A DNA stretch of 64,000 bases from Leuctra nigra (Eukaryota; Arthropoda; Insecta; Plecoptera; Leuctridae). The notes under the pieces were generated by a model. That model saw nothing but the letters and a program-made list of their open reading frames with translations, had not been told where the DNA came from and did not search any database. The DNA lies in assembly GCA_934045905.1 (NCBI GenBank), contig OW203765.1, forward strand, positions 28,615,997-28,679,996, given 5' to 3'. The first letter of the stretch is position 1; each line of letters starts with the position of its first letter. Position numbers and translations under genes: made by a program. Positions 12,158 through 23,259 of this stretch are shown here, piece by piece.

Positions 12158-13062
12158 TAATCGATCCAGCCGTTTTCGATATATGACGTCACTTCCGGTT
12201 TTGAAATAGCGGCCGAAAATAATGTCGTCTTGAATTCATAATTATAAGTCCTACATAATTGCACAATTTGGTTGCAATCGGTACAGACGATTTCGATATA
12301 TGACGTCACTTCCGGTTTAACCAATGGCGGCCGAAAATAATGTCGTCTTTTTATCCATAATTATAAGTCCTACATATTTCCAAAATTTGGTTGCAATCGG
12401 TACAGACGTTTTCGATATATGACGTCCCTTCCGGTTTTAACAATGACGGCCGAAAATAATGTCGTCTTTAATTCATAATTTTTAGTCCTCCATATTTCCA
12501 AAATTTGGTTGCAATCGGTACAGACGATTTCGACATATGACGTCACTTCCGGTTTTAACAATGGCGGCCGAAAATAATGTCGTCTTTAATTCATAATTAT
12601 AAGTCCTACACATTTCCAAAATTTGGTTGCTATCGGTACAGCCGTTTTTGATATATGACGTTACTTCCGGTTTTAACAATGGCGGCCAAAAATAATGTCG
12701 CCTTTAATCCATAATTATAATTCCTACATATTTCCAAAATTTGGTTGCAATCGGTACAGCCGTTTTCGATATATGACGTCACTTCCGGTTTTAACAATGG
12801 CGGCCGAAAATAATGTCGTATTTCATTCATAATTATTAGTCCTCCATATTTCCAAAATTTGGTTGCAATCAGTACAGCCGTTTTCGATATATGACGTCAC
12901 TTCCGGTTTTAACAATGGCGGCCGAAAATAATGTCGTCTTCAATTCATAATTATTAGTCCTACACATTTCCAAAATTTTTTTGCAATCGGTACAGCTGTT
13001 TTCAATATATGACGTCACTTCCGGTTTTAAAAATGGCGGCCGAGAACACTGCAACCTTGAAT
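12158..13062 (+). repeat. Minisatellite of about eight 118 bp units
   Basis: The landmark TGACGTCACTTCCGG starts at 12184, 12301, 12420, 12538, 12656, 12774, 12892 and 13010, giving a period of 117-119 bp. Each unit has TCGGTACAGMCGTTTTCGAT, then the landmark, then TTTTAACAATGGCGGCCGAA, then AATAATGTCGTC and AT-rich filler ending with TTTCCAAAATTTGGTTGCAA. Two units differ inside the landmark (TGACGTCC at 12420, TGACGTTA at 12656). The series of similar 60-70 residue minus-strand open frames across it is a by-product of the repeat. Confidence 0.95.
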
Positions 13063-14167
13063 TTATAATTATTTACAAAGTAGGTTTACTAAATATCTAT
13101 TTAAAAGTATAAAGTGGTGAATTTTGTGTCAATTATCATATTTATGACGTCATTTAGCATATTTATGACGTCATTTCCGGTATAGGTAATAGGAAAACAA
13201 TCTAGTTGATACTTTATGAACGACCATCTGAATTCATAATCCCTATATTTCCGTAAAATCGGTCTTGCCGTATGTAATATATGACGTCACTACCGGTTTC
13301 ATTTAGTGGTTCCTGCCGCCATTTCCGGTACCGTTAATTTGTTTATTCATTTTTCACAATTGAGTTTCAAAAAAAGTTGCAGAATGAATACGCAGGAGCT
13401 AGTTCAGTTGCAAACGGTACAGGCGTTTTAGATATATTACGTCACTTCCGGTTTCAGGAATGGCGGCCGAGAACACTGCCTCCTTGAATTTATAATTTGT
13501 ATTGTCTATGTTACAATGTAAGTTACTTATGTATGTATTTTAAGTATAATTTGTTGAAATAAGTTAAATATTGCGTATTTATGACGTCACTTCCGGTTCA
13601 GAAAATAAGAAAATAATAATTTTTTTATTGATACTTCATATAGATGACCGTCTAAATCGAATGGCGCTAATTTCGTTCTAATCGGTCCAGACGTTTTTGA
13701 GATATGACGTCACTTCCGGTTTAAAAATGGCGGCACAAAAAATCACAAGAGGCAAGGTATCATCAGACGCCAAAAGTGCATATGTGGTAAAAATTTCAGG
13801 TTGATCGGTTCAGCCGTTTAGGCTGTGGCGGTGATAGCAACGTTTCCTGATATCTGAATCATCATCATCAGATAGCTTTTAAAAGAGGTGTAATTTCACT
13901 GTTTTCACGGCCCTCTAGCAGCCAAACGGCATAACGTATTGTTCCCAAATTTGGTATATGTTGTCAGGTGGGCCATAGCTCGAAATTAAGTTATTTCGCA
14001 ACAATGTGAGATTTCCCAATTTTGAGATCCAGTAGGCCGAAAATGCCATGTTGTTGCTTACAGTAAAAGTGTTTCGTCTGCTCCTCAGTTTATTAGGCAT
14101 TTACGGTATGTTGAGTGAGTGTGAGTGTATAGTACGACTTGGCTGGGTGGAGCGACCGCTCCACTAG
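13063..14167 (+). other. Post-array 3' part of composite copy A
   Basis: Non-coding. It holds further irregularly spaced copies of the GACGTCA-CTTCCGG string (about 13143, 13165, 13285, 13438, 13581 and 13705), some mutated (ATTACGTCACTTCCGG, TGACGTCACTACCGG). The last 300 bp lack the motif and end in the terminal hairpin. It aligns well with 35915-36898 of copy B. Confidence 0.8.
14150..14167 (+). other. Terminal hairpin with CTAG end, copy A
   Basis: GTGGAGCG-AC-CGCTCCAC followed by TAG, an 8 bp perfect stem at the element's 3' boundary. The same hairpin ends copy B (36881-36898). Palindromes next to CTRR act as rolling-circle termination signals in Helitrons; the function here is inferred. 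Confidence 0.6.
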
Positions 14168-14232
14168 ATTCGACAATCTTACGCAAAATTGCTTTGAGAT
14201 TGTGAAAATAACAATGAATTAGCAGCAGAATT

Positions 14233-14560
14233 TTGTCAATAATTATTGCTTATATTTACCTATCTTGATCCTTGACAATTATCTTAATTTGACAATTCTC
14301 AAAAAACTATTACAATTTGTAATCGATTAGACTTGGAATAGTAGGTAAGTATATTACTATTAGTACATGGTTCTTATACATACTATTCTCGTATATTACA
14401 CTATAGCTTTGACATTTCTCCGCATTTGTCATAAATAATGTGTGAACTTTGACAATTATAATCGATTAGTTGCACTTGAACTTAGACAATTCTCGTATAA
14501 ATTGCACTAGCTTTGACATTTCTCATAAATTGCATTAGAACCTTGACAATATATTAGCAA
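14233..14560 (+). repeat. Degenerate short repeats around TTGACAATTCTC
   Basis: About nine variants of TTGACAATT or TTGACATTTCTC occur in 330 bp, several followed by ATAAATTGCACTAG or AATCGATTAG (for example 14290, 14409, 14452, 14511 and 14550). They look like decayed tandem units of irregular length, just downstream of composite copy A. Confidence 0.55.
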
Positions 14561-15015
14561 ACATATGCTTGATCTTTATACTACTTTGTCATGGCTAGTT
14601 GTATAAATATATCCCTGATCAAACCTTCGACCTAGAGTATTTACTACGTACTACGAAGTAACCGGAACAAATTGACTTAATTAAACATCTTCCAATTGCG
14701 TTACCATATTATGCATATTAATTACTGACATCAATCGAAACTCTCGCTCGTATCTTCCACCAATCAGGTGTTCCCAATGATCAGCTGATTTTCTTCGATT
14801 CATTGTTTGAACAAGAATTGTCGCCTTACGTCAGACCCTGTCAAATTACCATTGTAATTGTACTTCATTTAATGCCATTGTAAAGATAAACGCTGCCTTG
14901 AAGACGGCAAATAAATTAAGATTGTGTGTTTTTCAATGATGTTTCTTCTTTGCTTGCTCATGATGGGTTATTGAGACAAGTGAAGGATGAATGGATTGAA
15001 GGATGAATGGATTTT

Positions 15016-15421
15016 AACCCCGACGGCTGGTGTGTTGGATACCTCGGTTCTCGTTAGATCACCGAGGTTAAGCAACATTGAGCGCGGTCAGCGATTGGAT
15101 GGGTGACCATTCAACTCTGCCTTGCCAGGTTGCTGCCGTTGGGCCAGAGGGACTGGGGTGTTTGGGGGTTAGTGTGACGACCTCCCTCCATCTGTTATCA
15201 GTCTCTCGACGGCGTGGGTTGTGGAGGCTCGTGCTGTGAATGTTACACCGTCTTTCGGAAGGGACGTTAAGCTGTTGGTCCCCTTGGTATCTTTCGTCAG
15301 GAGTAGGCTACATGCCGGTACCGGGTTTCCTCTCCTCCCTTCTCTATATTACATTCTCACTAGTGGAGCCTGGCTCTGTTGAGAATATAGACTTAATAAT
15401 AATAATAATAATAATAATAAA
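15016..15421 (+). mobile_element. 5S-rRNA-derived SINE (SINE3 type), copy 1
   Basis: The head resembles 5S rRNA: CTCGGTTCTCGTTAGATCAC, GAGGTTAAGCAACATTGAGC and TTGGATGGGTGACC (about 15035-15109) correspond to the 5S internal control region (A box, intermediate element, C box) used by TFIIIA and RNA polymerase III. A tRNA-unrelated body follows, with a GGAAGGGACGTTAAGC block around 15260, and the element ends in a (TAA)n tail at about 15391-15421. A 5S-like promoter head, a body and a microsatellite tail define a SINE3-type retroposon that depends on a LINE for mobility. The 3' half of 5S is absent, so this is not a functional 5S gene. No clear target-site duplication was found. Confidence 0.88.
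15391..15421 (+). repeat. (TAA)n microsatellite
   Basis: The 3' tail of SINE copy 1, about nine AAT/TAA units. Confidence 0.9.
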
Positions 15422-18400
15422 TTATAATTTCTAGTTCTTTTGATCATTGCGCTTGTGATTAATATACGAATGATTGCAATTTCTTCTTCGTGAAGGAATG
15501 TTTGTTATTTCTCCATGAACAATAATAGGTATGCATTCATATAGAAGAAAAACAAGTAAATTATAATTTCTTACGTTACTTTTACACAATTATTGTATTT
15601 TTTGGAATGCCAACGATTATAGTGTGAATGGAAATTGTGAAGATTTTGAAAAACCTTTTTTTTATTGATAACTGAGTTTTATGGAAAACTTCAAGTGTAG
15701 TCAGAATGTTATGAAGATGTGAACTGCATCCCTTACTAAAAACTTAGTAATTGTACGGCATATTTGTTTGTTTTTGATGAAAATAAATTTTCACGCTCCA
15801 AACTGTTCCGAAAATACTATCTTTTCGCTTGCCTAAAAATGTTACATTGGAATTCGAAGATTTCTGTCAGTAGAAGAAATTGTCGCAGAAGACATATTGG
15901 AAGCGATGACCTCTTACAATTCGTCTCCAAATCGGAAATTTATTGCTCAATTTTATCCGCAAAGTTGAATCGTGGAATGTTTCGTTATTACTTATTAGTT
16001 CATTCGCAATGGCATTTAGTGGGTGGGATGGGCGGGGGGAGGTTTTTAATTGGTTATTAAAGACATCTAAATCAGCAGTGCTGTACATTATTCCGAAGTA
16101 CTAATCCTTTTAATTGTGACAAAGATTCAATTAAATACTAATTAAGACTAATTATACTACAACTCAGCTGTGTTATGGATGAGCAAATATTTACCAGACT
16201 GTAATTACAAGCAATAAAACTGTGCACTTTATTGTGTGTACTTGTTTAAAACCTTGGTGTAAGGTGTGCGAGAGGGTTATAAACTCCTTAGTAGATGGGC
16301 TGTTTTTCGGGTCAATGTTTCTACATTTTTATATGCAGTTTCTTGACGTTTATTGTCGTAGTTGTGTAGTATGTACTTAGTTGCAAGAAAACTGTGCCAA
16401 AATCATTATACACTCTTTCACTTATGTTGCTACTAAAACCATATAATAAAGTAATAACATATTTTTATATATCAAAAGTGGAGCAATTTATGAGTCGTCT
16501 AGACTTTTAAAATTAAAAACTATGCAAGTAATAAACAGTTGAATATTGCATGTTTGAGGAAAATTACAAAAAAGACAACTTTATAATGTAGTAATAAAGG
16601 TTTGCGAGGCAGAAATATTTTTATATATACACAGTTCACATTTTTAATAATAATGTTTAATTTGTGTTCTTTTATATTCCAAATGAAAATACTCGATATC
16701 GATCGAGATTGACTGGACGATGCTGTCGATCGAGTATTCCTTGTAAACGCCTTATTCTCCCATAAGAGCCGCCTTATCGACAACGTCTCCGAGTTACATG
16801 ATCTGAAAACAATCCGACTAAATGTTCGCCAGACTCGCGTGTCGCCTCTCAAGACACTCGAAAGTGTCCTCCAAGATTGATCTTCGTCAAGACAAAGTAT
16901 TCAGTTATGCAAATTCTCTTGTCGCGAAACGAGAATCCTCTCCTTTCTTAATTGCCCTAGCTATTAGCGTCGGAGTGCTTTTCCACTTTGAGCTGCGCGC
17001 TGAGAGAAAAGCGGAAAAGCAAATCCGATTATTGTTTTCCTCGGACGTTTGGTAATTCGGAAAATGTTGGACTGATGAATTGGATTTGCTGCTCGTGTTG
17101 ACTGCAGCACGTACAAAGAGGCAGCTTGTAATTAATAACATGCAAAGGTTCAGCGGTTTTACTTCTCATCAACTAATTATATCCAAAGCCGAACAGAGTA
17201 AATATCGTGATTGCTTTTGGATTAAAACATGTTTTCAACTTTGTAAATAGTTTTTTTTAAATTTTGAAAAATTCCACAAACACGGAACGAATTTTTATCT
17301 CGCCTTTTTGATATGATGTACTCTTTATACTTTTTAATTCGCTAAGAATTCTTCTTTTTATCAATCCGTAAAAGTTACATATCTTTCACATTAATAAATT
17401 ATTATGTAAGGATTTTTTTTAATTTAAAAAAGGAATAGATTAGAGATACTTTAAAACACTTGACGGCTTAAACGTATATTGACCTATAATTTGACATACA
17501 ATACTATCAGAAGGTTCCAAAGTCTAATACACAATCTATTATTTGTTTATACATTTATTTATAGAATCAACAACAGTGTGAGAAGTTTATTAAGTGTTTG
17601 TAATATAAACGTCACATAATATACATCAAATAAGGTGTAAAACAAATTCATTTCAAAGTAGAATTACCTGGATAAATTCTAGATCATAAAATCTGAGTAA
17701 CATCGAAGTTGAATAACCTGAGATCGAACCTTCCCATCTCATCACATAATAAAACTTCATCTCCGTACATGGGCATGCTAATACACCTCTATAAACATCC
17801 ACAGGCGAACACCGACAAGAGCTAAAGCACTCATTATTCCAAGCGATTATGAAATTAATATTTTCAAATCACGATTTCAATTGAAACGACTGTTTCTATC
17901 GATTATATTAACCTGTTTCTATTCTATAATAATTATCCTGATCGTGGGTTTGTGACGATGTATTAGTATGTATTGTGATTGGAAGTAATGATTGCAATTA
18001 GTAGTAAGTAGGGCGACGGCGATGAGATTTGTTTTGATGAACCAATGTTTCCGGTTTGAATTTGCATTTCCTTGCTCAAGTCGTTTAGTTCCATTAGTCG
18101 CTATCCAGTTCTACCGGCGTTTTTGTGTGCTGTTTTTTTATGTAGTGACGGAGAGTTTAGTCGTCGTTCTGAGAGATTACGAAATTACTGACGTCATTTT
18201 ATGCTACGTGAGAGAAAATTGTGAATAAATTTAATTTATTGATTGTTTTTTGTCCCTGTCTTGATACCTTCACAAAACTTCCTATTTTTTTTTTACTATA
18301 AATGATACTTTTATGCATCTCATAAACTAAGTCTTAAGTTAAATTTTTAAAGGAAATTTTTAAAAATATTTAATGTTTTTTTGCATATTTCAGATTTTAG

Positions 18401-19586
18401 CAAAAAGCACCAGCAAACAAGAGTTAATATACTAAAAAATTGTAAGAATAAAAAAATAAAATTATATGATTTTTTTTCCAATTGCGAATTAAGTATATTG
18501 CATAGCTAATATTTTATATGAAACGAATGATCGATTATACGTTTCTATTATGATTTTCAGTAATTATATTCAACAATGCTCCTCTGTTAAACGATTTATT
18601 TGTCTTGTAACCTTGTGAATTGTTCAACTGTCAGTTCGAACCGCCGAATGGATTGTTATTATCGAGACATTTGTCATTGAGAGGCGGATTTGCTGTCACG
18701 TGACATAGCGCAATGTGGGCGGCCGTGATTGTGTATCTTCTTGTCGATCACTCAGACCCGATTCCCTAACTGTTCTCGCTGCGGTGACGTTCCACTGCCA
18801 TGCTGTTCTTATGGCGGTGACGAGATCTCACAGTGAAGTTAGTTACATTATAGGGGTCCATCGGTCCAATGCTACTCCTCCCTTTTGCAGTTTCTACACT
18901 CAGTTTTAGTTACTAATTAAATTAGTTCTATTATTTTATGAAAATTGAAGAATAAAGTGTCTTTTGGTACGAGCTGGAAAATCTTTTCTTTCTCTTTTCA
19001 TTAAACATTATAATAAAATGTGCTGTATTCTTATAACGTCGTTCAAATTATCGTAAAAATGTAAAAAGAAAGGCGACGACTATAATTGGCCTTCTCTTAA
19101 AATAGACAGAACAATGTTTTATTTCCATAATACCTACTGTAATATAAAGAGTTATTTCTACGTTTCTGGGAATTTTACATAAATGCGTTTTTAATGATGT
19201 TCATCATGAACCTTAGCAATCATTGCGCATTGAAATCTCATTGTAAATAAGAAACGGTATTTTGCATCCAGCGACGGATTATATTCGCTCTAATACAATT
19301 CGGGATCAAATTATGTTGCTCGAAATATCACGACTGACATAACAAGATCTTCCGACTTCCTGACTTGACTAGCGGGACATTTTTTTATCTATAACAAAGA
19401 CAAATTTGGAACGAACGATTTTTAATGAATATTGAAGCTAATTGATTATGTGAAGCTGCTCTTATTGATTATTCCCCGTTAAGAAGCCCCTTCCCTTCGG
19501 TGGGATTTGATTATAATTGGGGGAGGGAAGATTCTAATATGTCAGTTTGAAACTCAGGGAAGGTGGAAAAACATTTTTAAGAATAT
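15422..19586. other. No gene seen
   Basis: AT-rich. Less AT-rich patches at 16680-17140 and 18640-18860. A short inverted repeat around GATCGATCGAG lies at 16690-16735, and an octamer-like ATGCAAAT at 16908. Short frames look like chance. Confidence 0.5.
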
Positions 19587-19794
19587 GTACACGCTCAAAC
19601 CAATAAAAATCGGTGCTCCAATAGAAAAGGATTGGCAGATTAATATAAGGTTTGTTGGCATCATCCCATGAAGGCTGTGTTAGTAGGTGATAGCTCTTAT
19701 TTCATTGATAATAACAAGGATTGATTGTCAAGGAACCTTACCAGCAGCCAATCCTTTTCTTTTCGAGTACGAATTTTTATTGGTTTGAGTGTAC
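19587..19794. mobile_element. MITE with terminal inverted repeats of about 45 bp
   Basis: GTACACGCTCAAACCAATAA at the left pairs with the reverse complement of the right end (GTACACTCAAACCAATAAAA). The arms continue to a shared AGAAAAGGATTGGC. Total length is 208 bp with no open frame; the superfamily is unknown. Confidence 0.8.
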
Positions 19795-20009
19795 ATTGTC
19801 TATAACCCCCGTAATCGCCAATCAGCTTGTCGTCAATGTATGTTCAAATCAAATCATGTATTTCTTCTTGAAACACCACTCCCTTCTTTCCGTCACCACT
19901 TCCTACTCTTCACCATCATCTCCAAAGTACCACAATCTTCATATCACTCACCCCACTATCCCTGGGCAGCAGAATATTATGATCCAATAAAAACAAGTTC
20001 AACACTGCA

Positions 20010-20240
20010 GTGCCAACTTGTAAAGTAATTCAAGATTGTCTGTGCCTCCGGGTTTCGACTAGACAGATCTGGGGCAGTGCACAGTGGTCGCTTGTTGCGA
20101 GCCGTGCAGGCGGTTGGAGTCCCTCAAGGTGCGGGGGTGACGCAGACAAGACTGGGTTAGAAGGTCGACTCGAGTGCATTGTGCATTGTTGCCGCGACAA
20201 GGCGCTGCTTTTGATGGGGTCAGAGGTCAGACGGGGTACA
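20010..20240. other. GC-richer island with a DR1-type motif
   Basis: Distinctly less AT-rich than the surroundings. It contains GGGTCAGAGGTCA (20217-20229), two AGGTCA-type half sites spaced by one base, the form bound by RXR/USP- and HNF4-type nuclear receptors. No open frame matches a known protein. An enhancer role is inference only. Confidence 0.35.
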
Positions 20241-20359
20241 ATATTTCATGAGATATAGACAAGGAAAGTTGGGATTTGAAGTGGTGGGTGTGTGCTGTCG
20301 ATTTCTTTATTGAGACTGTATGGACTGTTTTGAACTGATGTAAACATAAGAACCCGTTG

Positions 20360-20619
20360 TTCAGTACCTCAGAGGTAGAAGGTTGGTAGTACATTACAAT
20401 GATTCTTGAGGTGAGCTCATAAACCAGTAATTCTGTCTTCATCCAATCATATTTGTAATGGTGACATGAGTCATTGAACTCATACTTCAGTACTTCTGTA
20501 ATTGTCGACGGCAGTCAAATGACAACTGATAGAGCGTGATTAGTGATTACGCAATTAAAAATATGTGTACCACAAAATCGAGAAATTGACTTCCGGCCTT
20601 CTACCTCTGAGGTACAGAA
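20360..20619. mobile_element. P-family MITE copy 1 (ends TACCTCAGAGGTAGAAGG)
   Basis: 260 bp with inverted ends: TTCAGTACCTCAGAGGTAGA at the left and, reversed at the right, TTCTGTACCTCAGAGGTAGA followed by AGGCCGGAAGTCAATTTCTC. The interior shares with other copies a GAGCTCATAAACCAGTAATT-type segment and a TGACATGAGTCATT segment. No coding capacity; superfamily unassigned. Confidence 0.85.
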
Positions 20620-22875
20620 TTTAACCCATTTAGGAGAATTTATATGATTAGAAAGCAGTTCTCCCATTGAAATATGGCACCATCACCTCGATTTTTTTAC
20701 CTTTTTATTTAATATAAGTGTTTTTTTTTTACTTTTTATATTCAATGGACTGGTTTGGTTGGGTGGTAATATGTCAACATGCACAAAATAGTTGTTACCT
20801 CTAAAAAAGAAATGAAATCCCCACCAATCGGTTATGCGAAATCTCAAGTTCTCATCGCTCTATGCTATTCTCCTCCTCGTATTCGCTAATTGACATCTCG
20901 TAGACGGTGTCTGTAACCACCAAGTGATGCTCTAAGCCTCCTTCCATCAAGCAATTGAATAAATAAACACTCTGGCTGCAATAATAAGCAGGCCCAGCTC
21001 TAAGTGCGTGATTACTGCGGCCAGATGCTGTAAGGAGCCGAGAGAGAGACCACGTGACCTCTCGTGGTCGGTTCATTACGCAGTTGAGATGGGCCGAGTG
21101 GGCGGTGAATTGTTGCCCCATTATTAATCCATCACCGGGACATTGTTCTTTGCTGTCGAGTGAATTATTGCTAGGTAAATATTTGCGGGAGCTGTCTGGT
21201 GAGGTGGGTACCACTTCTTTTCTGACAGGGATGAGTAAACTTTGTCTTTTTATGATGGCTTATCTTGGGTTTAGAGAGTGATGGCCTTGGCCTTGTGATT
21301 CAGCCGTTAAATTATATCTAGAAAACTGGTCTCTATGATATCTTCAAAATAAACATATGCTATACAATTTTAAAATTACTACAATAATCAAATACCTAGT
21401 TACTCTGTTTTATTTATATTGATTATGATGTTTTTGAAGAGTAAGTATTTGTTTGTTATTTGATCTAGTTGAATTGGGAGTCACAAAAGGAATTGTTTTG
21501 TCGCCACTGTTATTTAAAATTTACGTAATATGTGGGACCACCGTGAAAAGCGATGTTCATATAAAAATAACAAAACAATTGCATCTGTCTTGTGAAAAAA
21601 TCAATTTTAGAGGGGGAATTTTACTGAAACAGTAAATGTTCCAACTAAATGTTTAAGACCTCAAAAGTGTTCACTATATTTTGAGAAATTTTCAAGCAAA
21701 ACTCCTCTCTATTTTGTCACCTCCCCGTTGATTTTACCAGTTTCTTCACCCCTCGAACGCATGTAAGTCGAAATGTGTATTTAATTGAGTGATGTATTAC
21801 AGCAATGGAGATGATGGATGGTGATTGACGAATCCGAATTATTACTAATGACTGTGATAGTGAATGCAGATGATAGCAATCAATCTTGAGAAAACGCCGC
21901 AGTGCGTTTTTATAATGATAGGATGTCGTGGATTTCAACTTGATGTGGGGACTTTTTGACGTCTATATTATGTTCACAGTTTATACGTCAGTGACATATT
22001 TGCTTCGATTTCTTACTAATTCCCATTTATTATTAAATTTAATGCATACCCTTACAAATGCAAGTGTTCTCGTAATCCTGTAAGTCTAAGCCTGTAGCAA
22101 GCAATTTATGATTTTCCTGCTAAATATCTACAAGCTAATTCAGAGTCCATATTTATTTTATGTTACCTTACACTTTTCTGCCTTCTCTTTGCACTAATGT
22201 TTCAATAGAAAGCCAGTTAGAAAATAAATCTTGAAAATAATTGAAAAACATAAATTGAGAAATGTGCGAGAACATCATTTGATTTGAAGAAATTATAGTT
22301 ATAAAGCAATGGCATTTGATTTCAGTTCAATACTCTACACGAATGCAATGTTTTTGTGGTTTCTCTTCTCATATTCATTCGTCTACGCAGATAAAAATGA
22401 TCAAATCGATTGATTTTAAGTAAATCATCTAACAGATTTGTTGCTGGTCATCATTCATCCACACAATAACCTCCTAAACAATCATTTAATCGACTGATTG
22501 TGAGTCCAAGGTCTAACATATGTTTTACGAAAAATCATTCATACAATCAGTTAAAAGTTACAACCGTCATCGATTGATTTTAAGTCCAGAATCTCCCAAC
22601 TTCAGCTCATAATCATTCAACTGCACCACGACGGTGCGCTAATGCCTCGTATCGATTGATTTTGAGCCCGATGTCGCGCAGATGTTGTGTCGATGAGTGT
22701 GACCTAGGTCAGGGTCTGAAGGCTGACTGGTCCGGGTTGCGAAATCACCTGTGAGCGACGTAACGGTACTGGAGCCAGTTGGATGCTGCGCGTCTGTTGT
22801 ACAAGAGAGTGCATGGATGCGCTTACAGGCCAGACATAATGTCATCACTCTTGTGGAGGTGAAGATGATTGGAGG
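20620..22875. other. No complete gene; GC-richer patches
   Basis: 20850-21290 is less AT-rich and holds CACGTG inside a short palindrome (ACCACGTGACCTCTCGTGGT). 22640-22870 is another GC-richer patch. Apart from the possible reverse-transcriptase relic at 21463, the rest is AT-rich with no structure seen. Confidence 0.45.
21463..21545 (+). pseudogene. Possible reverse-transcriptase relic
   Basis: A short frame reads GVTKGIVLSPLLFKIYV, which resembles the conserved GVxQGxxLSPLLFxIYI segment of non-LTR reverse transcriptases. The frame lacks the FADD box and catalytic aspartates, and the surroundings show no further match. Either a small LINE fragment or chance. Confidence 0.3.
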
Positions 22876-22892
22876 GAAGGAGGCGGTCGTGG
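22876..22892 (+). repeat. Solitary Q-family MITE end
   Basis: GAAGGAGGCGGTCGTGG, sharing the 14-mer GGAGGCGGTCGTGG with 38121 and 826. The MITE at 22899 begins six bases later and may have inserted into it. Confidence 0.45.
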
Positions 22893-22898
22893 AGTCTT

Positions 22899-23259
22899 CA
22901 GAGTGGGGTAGTAACTTTACGAAAGTAACTAATTATACTTTCTGGGTAACTTTTGGGATTAGTTATTTTCATCCATAGTAACTTTGTGAGTGACTAAGTT
23001 ACAATCTTCGTTACTTTTAAAGTTACTTTTAGGTGAAATATTTATTTGACAATACAATATTTTTTGTGGAATTTCAGTCTTCAAACTCCCTATCTTTTGG
23101 GAGAAAATGCAACCCCAGGTGTTATTTTATTTTACATTTCTATCGGGCGCATAATATTGAAATGTTGAAAAGTAACTTTCATTTTTTGGTAACTACTCAG
23201 TTATAAGTAACTTATCAAGTAACTTAGTTCCTTTTTAGAAGTAACTTAACCCAACTCTG
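22899..23259. mobile_element. MITE with CAGAGTTGGG-type ends and dense AGTAAC motifs, hAT-like
   Basis: The left end CAGAGTGGGGTAGTAACTTT pairs with the right end (reversed) CAGAGTTGGGTTAAGTTACT. Both subterminal regions are packed with AGTAACT/AGTTACT repeats that continue on both strands. The flanking 8-mers GGAGTCTT and GGCGTTTG match at 5 of 8 positions, so an old hAT target duplication is possible but not shown. There is no coding content. Confidence 0.7.

Larger units (their letters stand above)
10914..14167 (+). mobile_element. Composite repeat, copy A (long inverted repeat + minisatellite + hairpin/CTAG end), possibly Helitron-like
   Basis: Comparison with 34563-36898 defines the ends: both copies begin CCCAGAAAAAACACTCCGTG and both end GGAGCGACCGCTCCACTAG, and the flanks differ. 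The order is: left inverted arm (10914-11106), about 690 bp spacer, right inverted arm (11801-11993), a conserved leader (11994-12157), an array of about eight 118 bp units, then a 3' part of about 1.1 kb. The last 21 bases form an 8 bp stem (GTGGAGCG/CGCTCCAC) followed by TAG, giving CTAG at the terminus. A hairpin next to CTRR is the mark of a Helitron 3' end, and internal minisatellites occur in non-autonomous Helentron relatives. The 5' end does not start with TC and the long inverted repeat is unusual, so the class is open. There is no coding capacity. Confidence 0.8.

Noticed and set aside
12370..13054. Series of similar 61-66 residue minus-strand open frames with a recurring LKPEVTSYIENGCTDC-like peptide
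   Set aside because: They arise from the 118 bp unit being nearly a multiple of three and recur in step with the DNA repeat. Start and stop positions vary with point changes, so there is no sign of protein selection.
10914..14167. Firm assignment to Helitron
   Set aside because: The hairpin and CTAG end fit, but the 5' end is CCCAG, not TC, the long inverted repeat is atypical, and A/T insertion sites are not clear in both copies, so the class is left open.
15035..15110. Functional 5S rRNA gene
   Set aside because: Only the internal promoter part of 5S is present; it continues into an unrelated body shared by two copies, so it is a SINE head.
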